A program made the translations under genes and the position numbers. 64,000 nucleotides of DNA from Salinicoccus sediminis (GTDB lineage Bacteria > Bacillota > Bacilli > Staphylococcales > Salinicoccaceae), in the NCBI RefSeq assembly GCF_000986795.1, contig NZ_LAYZ01000002.1:186001-250000 (forward strand), read 5' to 3'. Positions 1 through 7,900 of the stretch are shown here, piece after piece. A model generated the notes under the pieces. It searched no databases, had not been told where the DNA came from, and was given only the letters and a program-made list of their open reading frames with translations. Within the stretch, counting starts at the first letter, position 1. Every line of letters begins with the position of its first letter.

Positions 1-1375
1 CATCGTATATGTTTAGATTTTCCATATGGTCATAGTTTTCAAGCCTTTCAAATACATACGTTCTGATTTTGGGGCTGATGTTATACATATTCCTGGATTT
101 AAGACTTTCTTCAACTTCCTGATTGGACGGAAATCTGCCGGTGCTGGATTTGGACAGCAGGATATACGCTACGATTTCGGATTCGGATACAGTGCCTTCT
201 GTTTTTGCCATATGTTTTTTCAAATCTTTATACAATGTCGCGAATATTTTGTTCAATGCGTTTGAAGGAATTGCAGTAATCAGGCGTCTGGCTATATAGG
301 ATTCAATAATATTAAAGATTGCTGTGACCTGTGATGCTTCAATTTTATTATCTGAGTAGTCTTTGAGGATTCCCAGTACAAACGGGAATGCGACTGTGAC
401 ATTAACGAAATTCAGCCGTTTCAAAAACTCGTTTATGTCTTTGTTGTCAGTGTTGAATTTCAATATATGTTCATAAGCTATCGAATACTCTGCCAGTTCT
501 TTAAAGAAGTCTTTTTTAATATTTGAGCTTGAGTCGGCTCCAGTTTCGATTTTTGAATAATACTCAACAAAAGCCTCATACACTTTGGCGATAACGGGTG
601 TACGGCCTTCTTTTAATGTAAGAAAATCCTTGAAGAAATCAGATATTTTCAAATGTGTTCTTTCTTCTATCGGCTGCCAGTAATTAACGAACAATTCATT
701 CTGAGAATCTTGAGGTTCATTCATAAGAAGATAGTTTCTAATTTTATCTGCATTGGTCAGGTCAACGCCGGTTGAATTCAGACTTTCGAAAATAAGTTGT
801 GGATCGTCGTTAGGTGAATTTAAGTTCACTACCATCACTTGAAGCTTGTTGATAGATTCAAACAGCTCATCAAGACTGATGTTGATGTTTTCGAGCCTTT
901 CATAAAAATAATTATAGTTCATAGTGATATTTGAGGCTTGAATGTGCACTCTCGGATCGTCATATAATTTTTTATAGGCTTCAAAATCACGAGGATTTGA
1001 TTTTAGTTTCTGCTTATCAATGTCACTGCTGAAACTATTAATCAGAAAACCATCATTTAGGTTATTTGGGTTTATAATTCTTTGCTCTATTTTGTTGGCT
1101 AACATATAGTTTTTCATCGCCAGAAGCAGCAGGGATATTGTGGTGATGCGTTGCTGACCATCAATGATTATGATGTCTTGAGAGTAGTCGCCTGGTTTTA
1201 CAACAATAGTGCCAAAAAAATGCGTTTGTTTCCCTTCGTTATGTAGGCTGATTAAATCCTCTATAAGTTTTATACAGTTCTCTTTTTGCCAATCATAGTT
1301 TCTTTGGTATACAGGGATAACTAATTTAGTTGCTCCTCGCAAATATTCGCTTATATGTCTGACATTGCCTTCCAT
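1..1375 (-). CDS. DUF262 (GmrSD N-terminal-like) protein, C-terminus beyond window
   Basis: Reading the minus strand from the ATG at 1375 gives an uninterrupted frame to the window edge, at least 458 residues, so the C-terminus is missing. Near the N-terminus it shows IPVYQRNYDW and, later, IDGQQRITT, the two hallmark motifs of DUF262 (ParB/sulfiredoxin-like fold, nucleotide binding, as in the GmrS half of type IV restriction enzymes). The start is supported by AAAGGA nine bases upstream. Many relatives carry a C-terminal DUF1524 HNH nuclease domain with a histidine motif, which would lie outside this window. It may be a defence protein, but that is inferred from the family only. The gene is AT-rich, like the divergent cluster beside it. 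Confidence 0.85.
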   Translation of the reverse strand, partial: MEGNVRHISEYLRGATKLVIPVYQRNYDWQKENCIKLIEDLISLHNEGKQTHFFGTIVVKPGDYSQDIIIIDGQQRITTISLLLLAMKNYMLANKIEQRIINPNNLNDGFLINSFSSDIDKQKLKSNPRDFEAYKKLYDDPRVHIQASNITMNYNYFYERLENINISLDELFESINKLQVMVVNLNSPNDDPQLIFESLNSTGVDLTNADKIRNYLLMNEPQDSQNELFVNYWQPIEERTHLKISDFFKDFLTLKEGRTPVIAKVYEAFVEYYSKIETGADSSSNIKKDFFKELAEYSIAYEHILKFNTDNKDINEFLKRLNFVNVTVAFPFVLGILKDYSDNKIEASQVTAIFNIIESYIARRLITAIPSNALNKIFATLYKDLKKHMAKTEGTVSESEIVAYILLSKSSTGRFPSNQEVEESLKSRNMYNISPKIRTYVFERLENYDHMENLNIYD

Positions 1376-1393
1376 CAAAACACGTCCTTTAAA

Positions 1394-1408
1394 TGATAAT
1401 CATTACTA
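1394..1408. promoter_or_regulatory. Fur/PerR-like box in the DUF262 leader
   Basis: TGATAATCATTACTA matches the 7-1-7 Fur-family consensus TGATAATNATTATCA at 12 of 14 defined positions, and lies about 20 bases upstream of the DUF262 start. A separate inverted repeat, GTAACT-N5-AGTTAC, follows at 1414-1430. Either may be an operator. The match is in AT-rich DNA, so chance is a real possibility. Confidence 0.25.
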
Positions 1409-1506
1409 TTACTGTAACTTAAATAGTTACGTAATGAAAAAATAGGCTATTTAGTAACAAATATATTTTGTTATTTTAAGAGTATTATAATATATGATAA
1501 GCTAGC

Positions 1507-1521
1507 GTTGAAATATGCAAC
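1507..1521. promoter_or_regulatory. GTTG-N7-CAAC operator before the PrpR_N regulator
   Basis: GTTGAAATATGCAAC is a GTTG-N7-CAAC inverted repeat lying between a TATAAT at 1486-1491 and the ribosome binding site GAGG at 1527-1530, so it would cover the early transcribed region of the regulator gene. The same 15-base architecture recurs at 3334-3348 in front of the permease gene. The likely binder is the Fis-type helix-turn-helix of the regulator itself, giving autoregulation. Function is inferred from position and repetition. Confidence 0.5.
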
Positions 1522-1537
1522 ACAAAGAGGTAATCAG

Positions 1538-3265
1538 ATGAGAAGAAAAGTAATGTTTATCGCTCCATATCAAGGATTGGCTAACATCGTCAATAATATG
1601 GAACTTCCAAATGAATTAGATGTCGAAGTCAAAGTTGGTAATTTGGATGAAGGTGCCAAAATAGCAGCTGAGGCTGAAAAAGGTGGATTTGATTTCATTA
1701 TCAGTCGCGGCGGAACTGCGACTAAAATTGAAAATACGGTATCTATTCCTGTTATTCATATTGATATAACAGGCTATGACATCCTTCGGATATTCACGAT
1801 GATTACCGGTATCGATACAAAGGTTGCGTTAGTCGGTTTCCCCAACATTTCAGAAGGAGCGGCAACAATCTGCAGTATTCTGGAATACGATGTGACTTTG
1901 GTAACTATTGAATCTCAGGAGGAAGTAGAAGAAACATTACATGATTTAAAGACAGAAGGATATTCCATGGTCATTGGTGACGTAGTGACGGTCACTCATG
2001 CTCAAAAAGTAGGCATGCGAGGAATTCTACTAACATCAGGAAAAGAAGCTGTCCTGGATTCATTTGAAATGGGAATCCGTATGTCTAACTTGCTTAAAAG
2101 CAATAGAGCCAAATATTTGACCACCCAGAAATTATTTGAATCTTTCCCTTTACCGACAGTAGTCTTGAACGGGGATGAAGAAATTATTTTTCAAAATAAT
2201 GCATACACAAACGAGCTGGTGCAAACTGGTATAACAGCGGAGCGGGAATTCTATGATTTTCTCAAAAATATAAATGAAAACCAGGAAAATATTTTTTATG
2301 ATAAGAATAATTCTTTGAGTCTCATCGCAAAAGGGTTTCCTTTGGAATCGTCGGAAAAAATTCAAGGAATCATCATAGAGGTTGTAAAGAATCAGTTTAA
2401 TGTGGAGACTATTAAAAGGGAAGAGGTCATAGAAAATCCACATTTAATTGGAAATAGTGAATGTGTGCGTAAGCTAAAAGAAATAATCACTAGATACAGT
2501 GAAAGTGAAGGCGTTATTTCTTTAATCGGTGAGAATGGAACAGGAAAAAATACAGTTGCCAAGGCCATCCATTACAGGAAATTCGGAGCTGGCATCCCTT
2601 TTTATGTAGTAGATGGACAAGATTTAACGGACGGTATATCAGATGAAGTACGATCACATGTAAGCAGAGTCGCACGGGGGAGCATCATGATAAATAATGT
2701 AGTAAGCCTTTCTACAGAAAAGCAAAAGGAAATTCTCAGGCTGATCAACCACGGCGTTCAAGTATTTCTGACTTATAATTTAAGTAAGGTCACAAATGGT
2801 GAGGGAAATCCTGTCGTAGGAAATATTGGTGGAATGGTCAGTGCGAGAAGCATACATTTACCCCCTCTGAGAGAGCGTCCGGAAGATATAAAATATTTCA
2901 TGAACTATTATCTGAGTGAATTGAATGCTAAAAAAGGATTGGAAATACTGGGTGTGAAAGAAGACGCCTTAGCCTATTTAGAAGATTTTTTCTGGAGTGG
3001 GAATATCACTCAATTGAAACAGGTTATCGATGAAATTAGTTCTTCAATACAGGGGCATTACATTGAACTGAAAGATGTTGAGATTTTAAATATTTATTCA
3101 TCGCTCAAGGATAATGATGAAATAAACTTGAAAATAGGTAATCTGAGAGACATTGAAAAGCAAGTTATACAAAAAGTCATGGAAAGAGAAAAAGGAAATC
3201 AATCAAAGACCGCTAAGATACTTGGGATAAATCGGAGTACTCTTTGGCGAAAATTAAATGATTGA
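1538..3265 (+). CDS. PrpR_N-PAS-AAA-Fis type regulator, probably sigma-54 independent
   Basis: 575 residues from the ATG at 1538 (GAGG seven bases upstream); an upstream TTG at 1508 would lie inside the operator and has no ribosome binding site. Residues 1-180 look like the PrpR_N sensor domain, about 195-300 like PAS, about 310-500 like the AAA+ domain of bacterial enhancer-binding proteins, and the last 30 residues are a Fis-type helix-turn-helix (KTAKILGINRSTLWRKL). The P-loop is present but altered (GENGTGKNT, residues 331-339). The Walker B acidic pair is missing (GSIMINN near 381), and I see no GAFTGA motif. No -24/-12 promoter is visible before the target operon. It therefore probably acts on a sigma-A promoter in response to a tetronate or its phosphate. 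Confidence 0.8.
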   Translation: MRRKVMFIAPYQGLANIVNNMELPNELDVEVKVGNLDEGAKIAAEAEKGGFDFIISRGGTATKIENTVSIPVIHIDITGYDILRIFTMITGIDTKVALVGFPNISEGAATICSILEYDVTLVTIESQEEVEETLHDLKTEGYSMVIGDVVTVTHAQKVGMRGILLTSGKEAVLDSFEMGIRMSNLLKSNRAKYLTTQKLFESFPLPTVVLNGDEEIIFQNNAYTNELVQTGITAEREFYDFLKNINENQENIFYDKNNSLSLIAKGFPLESSEKIQGIIIEVVKNQFNVETIKREEVIENPHLIGNSECVRKLKEIITRYSESEGVISLIGENGTGKNTVAKAIHYRKFGAGIPFYVVDGQDLTDGISDEVRSHVSRVARGSIMINNVVSLSTEKQKEILRLINHGVQVFLTYNLSKVTNGEGNPVVGNIGGMVSARSIHLPPLRERPEDIKYFMNYYLSELNAKKGLEILGVKEDALAYLEDFFWSGNITQLKQVIDEISSSIQGHYIELKDVEILNIYSSLKDNDEINLKIGNLRDIEKQVIQKVMEREKGNQSKTAKILGINRSTLWRKLND

Positions 3266-3310
3266 AAAAGCAACACAAGTGAAAAACTTGTGTTGCTTTT
3301 TTGTTTTTTT
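3265..3310 (+). terminator. Rho-independent terminator of the regulator gene
   Basis: A 16-bp perfect stem (3265-3280 paired with 3286-3301) with a five-base loop is followed by a T-rich tract. The stem begins on the last base of the TGA stop codon, so regulator and permease are probably separate transcripts. Confidence 0.9.
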
Positions 3311-3333
3311 CTTATTATTTTAAATACAAACAT

Positions 3334-3363
3334 GTTGCAAATAACAACTTATTAGAATATAAT
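3334..3363 (+). promoter_or_regulatory. Promoter of the tetronate operon with overlapping operator
   Basis: TTGCAA (3335-3340), a 17-base spacer and TATAAT (3358-3363) form a sigma-A type promoter. The inverted repeat GTTGCAAATAACAAC at 3334-3348 covers the -35 box and has the same GTTG-N7-CAAC layout as 1507-1521. A third half-site, GTTGCA, starts at 3395, 61 bases after the first. Binding over the -35 box suggests repression or class II activation. Confidence 0.55.
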
Positions 3364-3369
3364 ATATTT

Positions 3370-3383
3370 TGTAAACGCTTTAT
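3370..3383. promoter_or_regulatory. cre-like box at the tetronate operon start
   Basis: TGTAAACGCTTTAT matches the CcpA consensus TGWAANCGNTNWCA except at the last two bases and sits seven bases after the -10 box, at the expected transcription start. That is a typical position for catabolite repression. Confidence 0.5.
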
Positions 3384-3425
3384 ATTAATTATATGTTGCA
3401 AAATAATACAATTGGAGGCGTGGAG

Positions 3426-4430
3426 ATGAGAATAAAAGCAGGATTAGAAAGAATTCCTGGAGGAATGATGGTTGTACCATTAATCTTGGCTGCACTTATA
3501 AATACTTTCTTTCCGGAATTGCTGAGAATAGGTAACTTCACCGAAGCATTATTTGTTGATGGAGCAAACGCACTTATTGCATTGTTCCTATTATGTACTG
3601 GCGCTCAAATCAATTTTAGAAATGTCGGTGTCAGTCTAGGTAAAGGTGCTACGTTGTTGTTTGTTAAATGGTTGGTCGGCGGAACTGTTGGTTTACTGGC
3701 ATTCATGTTAGCGGATTCAAATGGATTATTTATGGGACTTGCACCTGTTGCGATTATTGCAGCTATGACGAACAGTAATGGCGGTTTATATGTCGCTCTC
3801 GTTGGTCAATATGGTGATAAAACAGATAGAGCAGCATATTCTTTGCTTGCATTGAATGATGGTCCATTCCTAACGATGGTTGCTCTTTCCATCTTTGGGA
3901 TAATGGGATTCGTTGATGGATTATTTTCACCAATTTCATTCATTGCTGTTCTTCTGCCTATCGTGGTAGGGATGATCTTAGGAAACCTGGATGATGAAAT
4001 GCGTGACTTCTTAAATAGTGGAAGTGCGATGCTGATACCTTTCTTTGCATTTGCATTAGGTATGGGAATTGACTTTGGTGCAATTATCGAAGGCGGTCTG
4101 GGTGGAATAATACTTGGATTATTGACGGTTTTTGTTACTGGTTCAGCCGGTTATTTTGTGTTCAAAGCTATGAAATGGAACCCAGTGGTAGGCGCATCTG
4201 AAGGATCTACTGCAGGTAATGCAGTGGCGACTCCTGCTGCAATTGCAGCAGCAAGCTCAGCCTTCGCCACACATGTGGAGATTGCAACTGTTCAAGTTGC
4301 TGCTTCAACGGTAACTACTGCGCTATTACTGCCTGTCTTTATAGGATTCTTGGTCAAAAGATTGGAGAAAAAGGGAGTTAAAATCCCTGACGATTATATG
4401 ACAGGAGAAGAAAAACGTCATACAGCATAA
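3426..4430 (+). CDS. kdgT: KdgT-family permease, probably for four-carbon sugar acids
   Basis: 334 residues, mostly hydrophobic, with about ten membrane segments. The N-terminus (MRIKAGLERIPGGMMVVPL) and length match the 2-keto-3-deoxygluconate permease family. ATG 3426 is chosen because GGAGGCGTGGAG precedes it; an upstream ATG at 3393 lies in the operator region. It is the first gene of a three-gene operon with a DUF1537 kinase and a PdxA-like dehydrogenase. KdgT proteins in such clusters are more likely to carry threonate or erythronate than ketodeoxygluconate. The family assignment is secure; the substrate is inferred from the neighbours. Confidence 0.85.
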   Translation: MRIKAGLERIPGGMMVVPLILAALINTFFPELLRIGNFTEALFVDGANALIALFLLCTGAQINFRNVGVSLGKGATLLFVKWLVGGTVGLLAFMLADSNGLFMGLAPVAIIAAMTNSNGGLYVALVGQYGDKTDRAAYSLLALNDGPFLTMVALSIFGIMGFVDGLFSPISFIAVLLPIVVGMILGNLDDEMRDFLNSGSAMLIPFFAFALGMGIDFGAIIEGGLGGIILGLLTVFVTGSAGYFVFKAMKWNPVVGASEGSTAGNAVATPAAIAAASSAFATHVEIATVQVAASTVTTALLLPVFIGFLVKRLEKKGVKIPDDYMTGEEKRHTA

Positions 4431-4457
4431 AATAAGTAGCTATAAAGAGGGATTCAA

Positions 4458-5756
4458 TTGAGGAAAATCGGAATCATATCGGATGATCTGACTGGTGCTA
4501 ATGACAGTGGTGTCCAGTTGACTGAAAAAGGACTAACGACCTCTGTATTTTTTGATTTGCCTACAGGGGAAGTGGAGTTAGATGAAGCCATTGTTATAAA
4601 TACAGATTCAAGGTCTCTTTCTGTTGAAGAAGCAGTAAATAAGAGCAACTTGGCTGCGAACTTTCTCAAACACAATGATTACCAGTATATTTATAAAAAG
4701 ATGGATTCAACCATCAGAGGGCATATTGCAAGAGAGATAGAAGCTATATATAAAGAGATACAACCGGAATATGTATTTGTAGCACCTGCTTTTCCTGCTT
4801 TGGAAAGGACTACTGTAGACGGCTCGCATTATTTAAAAGAAGAAAAAATAGAGAATACTGAAATAAGTAATGACCCTGTCCATCCTGTGACAAAGTCACA
4901 CATACCAACAATATTCTCAGATACAATTGATGTAGAAATGGCTACATTGACACTTGATGATCTAAGAAATGGATTTGAAAAATTCAATGATAAAATAACT
5001 AAATGTAAAGAAGCAGGTATTTCATATTTAGTATGTGATGCTGTTGAGGAATCTGATTTAGAGCTGGCGGCAAAATATATGGTGGAACTCTCAAACAATA
5101 TATTATGGGCGGGTTCAGCAGGTTTAGCAGAGGTATTACCGGAAGTATTAGGAATTTCCAATTTAGATTCTCAACGAAGGAATATACAAGCCAATCAAGT
5201 CCTCACTATTTGCGGGAGCCTTTCCAGTGTAACTCAAAAGCAAATCAAATATGCAATTGCTCAGGAGAACATAGAGAGTGTCGAAGTTGATACTGTGCAA
5301 ATATTTGATGGAAATTGGAGTGAATACAGTAAACGTATTGTTCAAATGGGTAGAAGGATATTAAGCGATTACTCAGATTTAGTGATATATCTGCCTTCAA
5401 ATGAGGACGTCAGAAAAGAAGCGAAGCGGAAAGGTTTAGAGCAAGGATTTAAAGAAAATCAAATAAGCAATATCATTTCCGAAGAAGTGTCTTCGCTTGC
5501 ATACCAGATTATCAAAGAAAATCAAAACGTTAACGGGCTTGTTTTGACCGGTGGCGATACGGCAAAAGATACTGCAGTTAAACTGGGTGGAATAGGAATA
5601 CAATTGATAAAACAGATTGAAACAGGTATTCCACTGGGGACATTGATCGGACCATCTGAAGAGTACTTCGTTGTTACTAAAGCGGGGGCCTTTGGACGTA
5701 CAGGATCAATATACAATGCAATGATGGAACTTAAAGGAGTTTTGAGAGATGAATAA
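4458..5756 (+). CDS. Four-carbon acid sugar kinase (DUF1537 family)
   Basis: 432 residues starting at TTG 4458, with AGAGGG eight bases upstream. The N-terminal SDDLTGANDSGVQ and C-terminal GGDTAKDTA with KAGAFG are characteristic of the two-domain DUF1537 kinases (DtnK, DenK, OtnK). These phosphorylate D-threonate, D-erythronate or 3-oxo-tetronates at C4 using ATP. Its coupling to a PdxA2-type dehydrogenase points to the DtnK/DenK group, in which the 4-phosphate is then oxidised and decarboxylated to dihydroxyacetone phosphate. The stop overlaps the next gene by eight bases, suggesting translational coupling. Which stereoisomer is used cannot be told from the sequence. Confidence 0.88.
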   Translation: MRKIGIISDDLTGANDSGVQLTEKGLTTSVFFDLPTGEVELDEAIVINTDSRSLSVEEAVNKSNLAANFLKHNDYQYIYKKMDSTIRGHIAREIEAIYKEIQPEYVFVAPAFPALERTTVDGSHYLKEEKIENTEISNDPVHPVTKSHIPTIFSDTIDVEMATLTLDDLRNGFEKFNDKITKCKEAGISYLVCDAVEESDLELAAKYMVELSNNILWAGSAGLAEVLPEVLGISNLDSQRRNIQANQVLTICGSLSSVTQKQIKYAIAQENIESVEVDTVQIFDGNWSEYSKRIVQMGRRILSDYSDLVIYLPSNEDVRKEAKRKGLEQGFKENQISNIISEEVSSLAYQIIKENQNVNGLVLTGGDTAKDTAVKLGGIGIQLIKQIETGIPLGTLIGPSEEYFVVTKAGAFGRTGSIYNAMMELKGVLRDE

Positions 5757-6744
5757 ACCAATTATAGGAATTACTATGGGGGATGCATCTGGAGTTGGTC
5801 CGGAAATTATAGTTAAAAGTTTGGCTCATACCGATATACTGGAGAGATGTCATCCAATCGTCATAGGGGATCTTAAGATGTTGGAGAGAGCAGCTGGATT
5901 GTTACAAGCTGATTTTAAAACCGTTAAAATCGATAGTGATTTCAATTTCAATAAGCTTGAAGATAACAAAGTTTATTGCTATGATCTCGATTTAATCCCC
6001 GAGGATCTAGCGTTTGGAGAAGTTTCTGCTACAGCAGGTGATGGGGCATTCCAGTATTTAAAGACTGCAATTGAGCTTGCTAATTCTGAAAAAATCGATG
6101 CCATTTGTACAGCACCTTTAAATAAAGAAGCTTTGCATAAAGGCGGGCATAATTATCCGGGCCACACAGAAATTTTGGCTGAGTTAACAGATACTGAAGA
6201 CTTTTCAATGATGCTGTCTTCTCCAAAACTGAAAGTAATCCATGTAACAACTCACATGGGACTTATTGATGCAATCAACAGCATTGAACCTGAAAGGGTG
6301 CTAAAAGTTATAAATTTGGCTAACGATACTTTGAAAAAAGCGGGAATACAGAATCCTAAAATTGGTGTATGTGGTATAAATCCCCATGCTGGTGAAAACG
6401 GTCTTTTCGGATATGGAGAAGAAGAGGAAAAGGTTATTCCTGCAGTAGATAAGGCTTTGGGAGCGGGTGTTGATGTAGAGGGTCCATTACCGGCTGATAC
6501 ATTATTCTTCCGTGCTCAAAGAGGCGATTTCGATATTGTTGTGGCAATGTATCACGACCAAGGTCATGGTCCAATCAAAGTGTTAGGCTTAGAAGCAGGT
6601 GTTAACATTACAGTTGGGTTGCCGATAATCAGAACGAGTGTGGATCATGGCACTGCATTTGACATCGCCGGGAAAGGTATTGTGGACGAAAGAAGCATGC
6701 TTGAAGCACTGAATCAGGCTATAGAACTGGCTCCTAAAAAATGA
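5749..6744 (+). CDS. pdxA: PdxA2-type 4-phospho-threonate/erythronate dehydrogenase
   Basis: 331 residues, the usual length of the PdxA family. The start region GITMGDASGVGPEIIVK, the CTAPLNKEAL segment, GVCGINPHAGENG and MYHDQGHGPIK are diagnostic; the conserved histidines bind the catalytic divalent metal. In pyridoxal synthesis PdxA oxidises 4-phosphohydroxy-L-threonine. Here it follows a DUF1537 kinase with an eight-base overlap and no other vitamin B6 gene is near, so the catabolic PdxA2 role on D-threonate or D-erythronate 4-phosphate, producing dihydroxyacetone phosphate and CO2, is more likely. It is the last gene before a strong terminator. Confidence 0.88.
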   Translation: MNKPIIGITMGDASGVGPEIIVKSLAHTDILERCHPIVIGDLKMLERAAGLLQADFKTVKIDSDFNFNKLEDNKVYCYDLDLIPEDLAFGEVSATAGDGAFQYLKTAIELANSEKIDAICTAPLNKEALHKGGHNYPGHTEILAELTDTEDFSMMLSSPKLKVIHVTTHMGLIDAINSIEPERVLKVINLANDTLKKAGIQNPKIGVCGINPHAGENGLFGYGEEEEKVIPAVDKALGAGVDVEGPLPADTLFFRAQRGDFDIVVAMYHDQGHGPIKVLGLEAGVNITVGLPIIRTSVDHGTAFDIAGKGIVDERSMLEALNQAIELAPKK

Positions 6745-6780
6745 ATTTCATTTTCAAAGAAAATATAAATAATTAAAAAA

Positions 6781-6828
6781 TCAGACTGCCATCCATTAAC
6801 TACTGGGTGGCAGTCTGATTTCTTATTT
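6781..6828. terminator. Bidirectional terminator between pdxA and the DUF3169-like gene
   Basis: TCAGACTGCCATCC (6781-6794) pairs with GGGTGGCAGTCTGA (6805-6818) at 13 of 14 positions. T-rich DNA follows on the plus strand and A-rich DNA precedes, so it can serve the two convergent genes. Confidence 0.85.
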
Positions 6829-7524
6829 TTACACCTTATCTCTGATTGACGTCACATATCTGACATTTGCGGTGATGAGCACTGCTGCGATGACAATCAT
6901 GCCGAATATCTGGTTGTCTCCTGTGGATATGGAATACATCATCAGGATTATGAGGCCGAGGAATAATGCGCCGTTGATCGTATTGAATGTTTTGTACAGC
7001 CCTTCGAGCATGACGTGACGTTCACCTTCGTCAGAGGCATGCAGCAGTTTGTCTGCGAAGTCCGAATCGCTGGATGATGGCAGGTCGCGTTCCGGGTACA
7101 TTACGTGCAACAGTGTCGGCAGGAGGAATAAAAACAGCAGTGCGGCGATCATCGTGATCCCTGAAGCGGTAAATATCCATGCATCTGTCTGCTGGATGAT
7201 GGCAACGCCGGTCACCAGGAGGCTGAGAACCAGCCCGGTCTGTATGCAGAGGGAATTGTCGGCATATTTCCTGTACATATACTGTTCGGATTCATCTTCA
7301 TCCATATCACCACCCCGCTTTGATGCGTGGCTTTTCAACTGGAAGAACCCCGATATGCCGAGCGCTGTAAAGATTGCGGCGGCAGCGAGGCCGGTGATGC
7401 TCAGTTCGGTAGTGAAGGTTCCGATCCCGCTCAATGCCTCAAAATTCAATATGAACATCCCGACTATCAGTCCGCCCAGAAAATACGGGACGAATGACAG
7501 GAATGATTTCTTTTTCTTGTCCAT
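6829..7524 (-). CDS. Membrane protein paired with Xre regulator (DUF3169-like)
   Basis: 231 residues with about six hydrophobic segments grouped as two N-terminal, two central and two C-terminal, separated by charged loops. Its start directly abuts the stop of the upstream 67-residue Xre-type regulator, so they form one transcript and are probably translationally coupled. Small Xre proteins with a multi-span membrane partner are common in Firmicutes, and the partner is usually labelled DUF3169 or simply a membrane protein. I assign DUF3169 only tentatively. No catalytic motif is visible and no substrate is suggested. Confidence 0.65.
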   Translation of the reverse strand: MDKKKKSFLSFVPYFLGGLIVGMFILNFEALSGIGTFTTELSITGLAAAAIFTALGISGFFQLKSHASKRGGDMDEDESEQYMYRKYADNSLCIQTGLVLSLLVTGVAIIQQTDAWIFTASGITMIAALLFLFLLPTLLHVMYPERDLPSSSDSDFADKLLHASDEGERHVMLEGLYKTFNTINGALFLGLIILMMYSISTGDNQIFGMIVIAAVLITANVRYVTSIRDKV

Positions 7525-7728
7525 CTAGATCTCCTCCTCATCAAATAAGAAAATGCTTTCTATCGTTTCGTCGAAAATTTTCGCCATGCGTTTTGCGATC
7601 AGGAGGGAAGGGATGTATTCCTCCCGTTCAATCAGGCTTACGGTCTGTCTGGAGATTTTGGCGAGTCTGGCAAGTTCGGTCTGGTTAAGGCCGTCCCTTG
7701 CACGCAGTTCCCTTATCCTTGTTTTCAT
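7525..7728 (-). CDS. Small Xre-family helix-turn-helix regulator
   Basis: 67 residues made almost entirely of one HTH_3 domain: LNQTELARLAKISRQTVSLIE forms helices 2 and 3, and the C-terminal IFDETIESIFLF is the usual last helix. AGAGGTGA upstream supports the start. An exact 11-bp inverted repeat lies 31 bases upstream of the start, the obvious candidate for an autoregulatory operator. The downstream membrane protein is probably its co-regulated partner. Confidence 0.9.
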   Translation of the reverse strand: MKTRIRELRARDGLNQTELARLAKISRQTVSLIEREEYIPSLLIAKRMAKIFDETIESIFLFDEEEI

Positions 7729-7758
7729 ATCATCACCTCTGCATCTTCAGCGTAACGT

Positions 7759-7781
7759 AAACTTGTCATAATGACAAGTTT
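7759..7781. promoter_or_regulatory. Perfect 11-bp inverted repeat, probable Xre operator
   Basis: AAACTTGTCAT (7759-7769), one central A, then ATGACAAGTTT (7771-7781) form a perfect palindrome. It lies between the divergent Xre gene and the FAH-family gene, close to the Xre gene. There is no T-run for it to be a terminator. Binding by the adjacent Xre protein is inferred. Confidence 0.6.
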
Positions 7782-7900
7782 ATTGGTCAAAATGTTTTTA
7801 TTAATTGTCAAATATACAAATCTAAAAGTATGTGCCAATAATTTCAGAATATTATGATATAATGCAGTGGATTGTATATGCATGCTGAGGAGGAAAATGA

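Noticed and set aside
26-265. Plus-strand open frame of 79 codons at the window start
   Set aside because: It lies opposite the DUF262 gene, has no ribosome binding site and resembles no family.
3334-3425. Sigma-54 (-24/-12) promoter before kdgT
   Set aside because: TTGCA occurs, but no GG pair is found ten to eleven bases upstream; a sigma-A promoter fits better.
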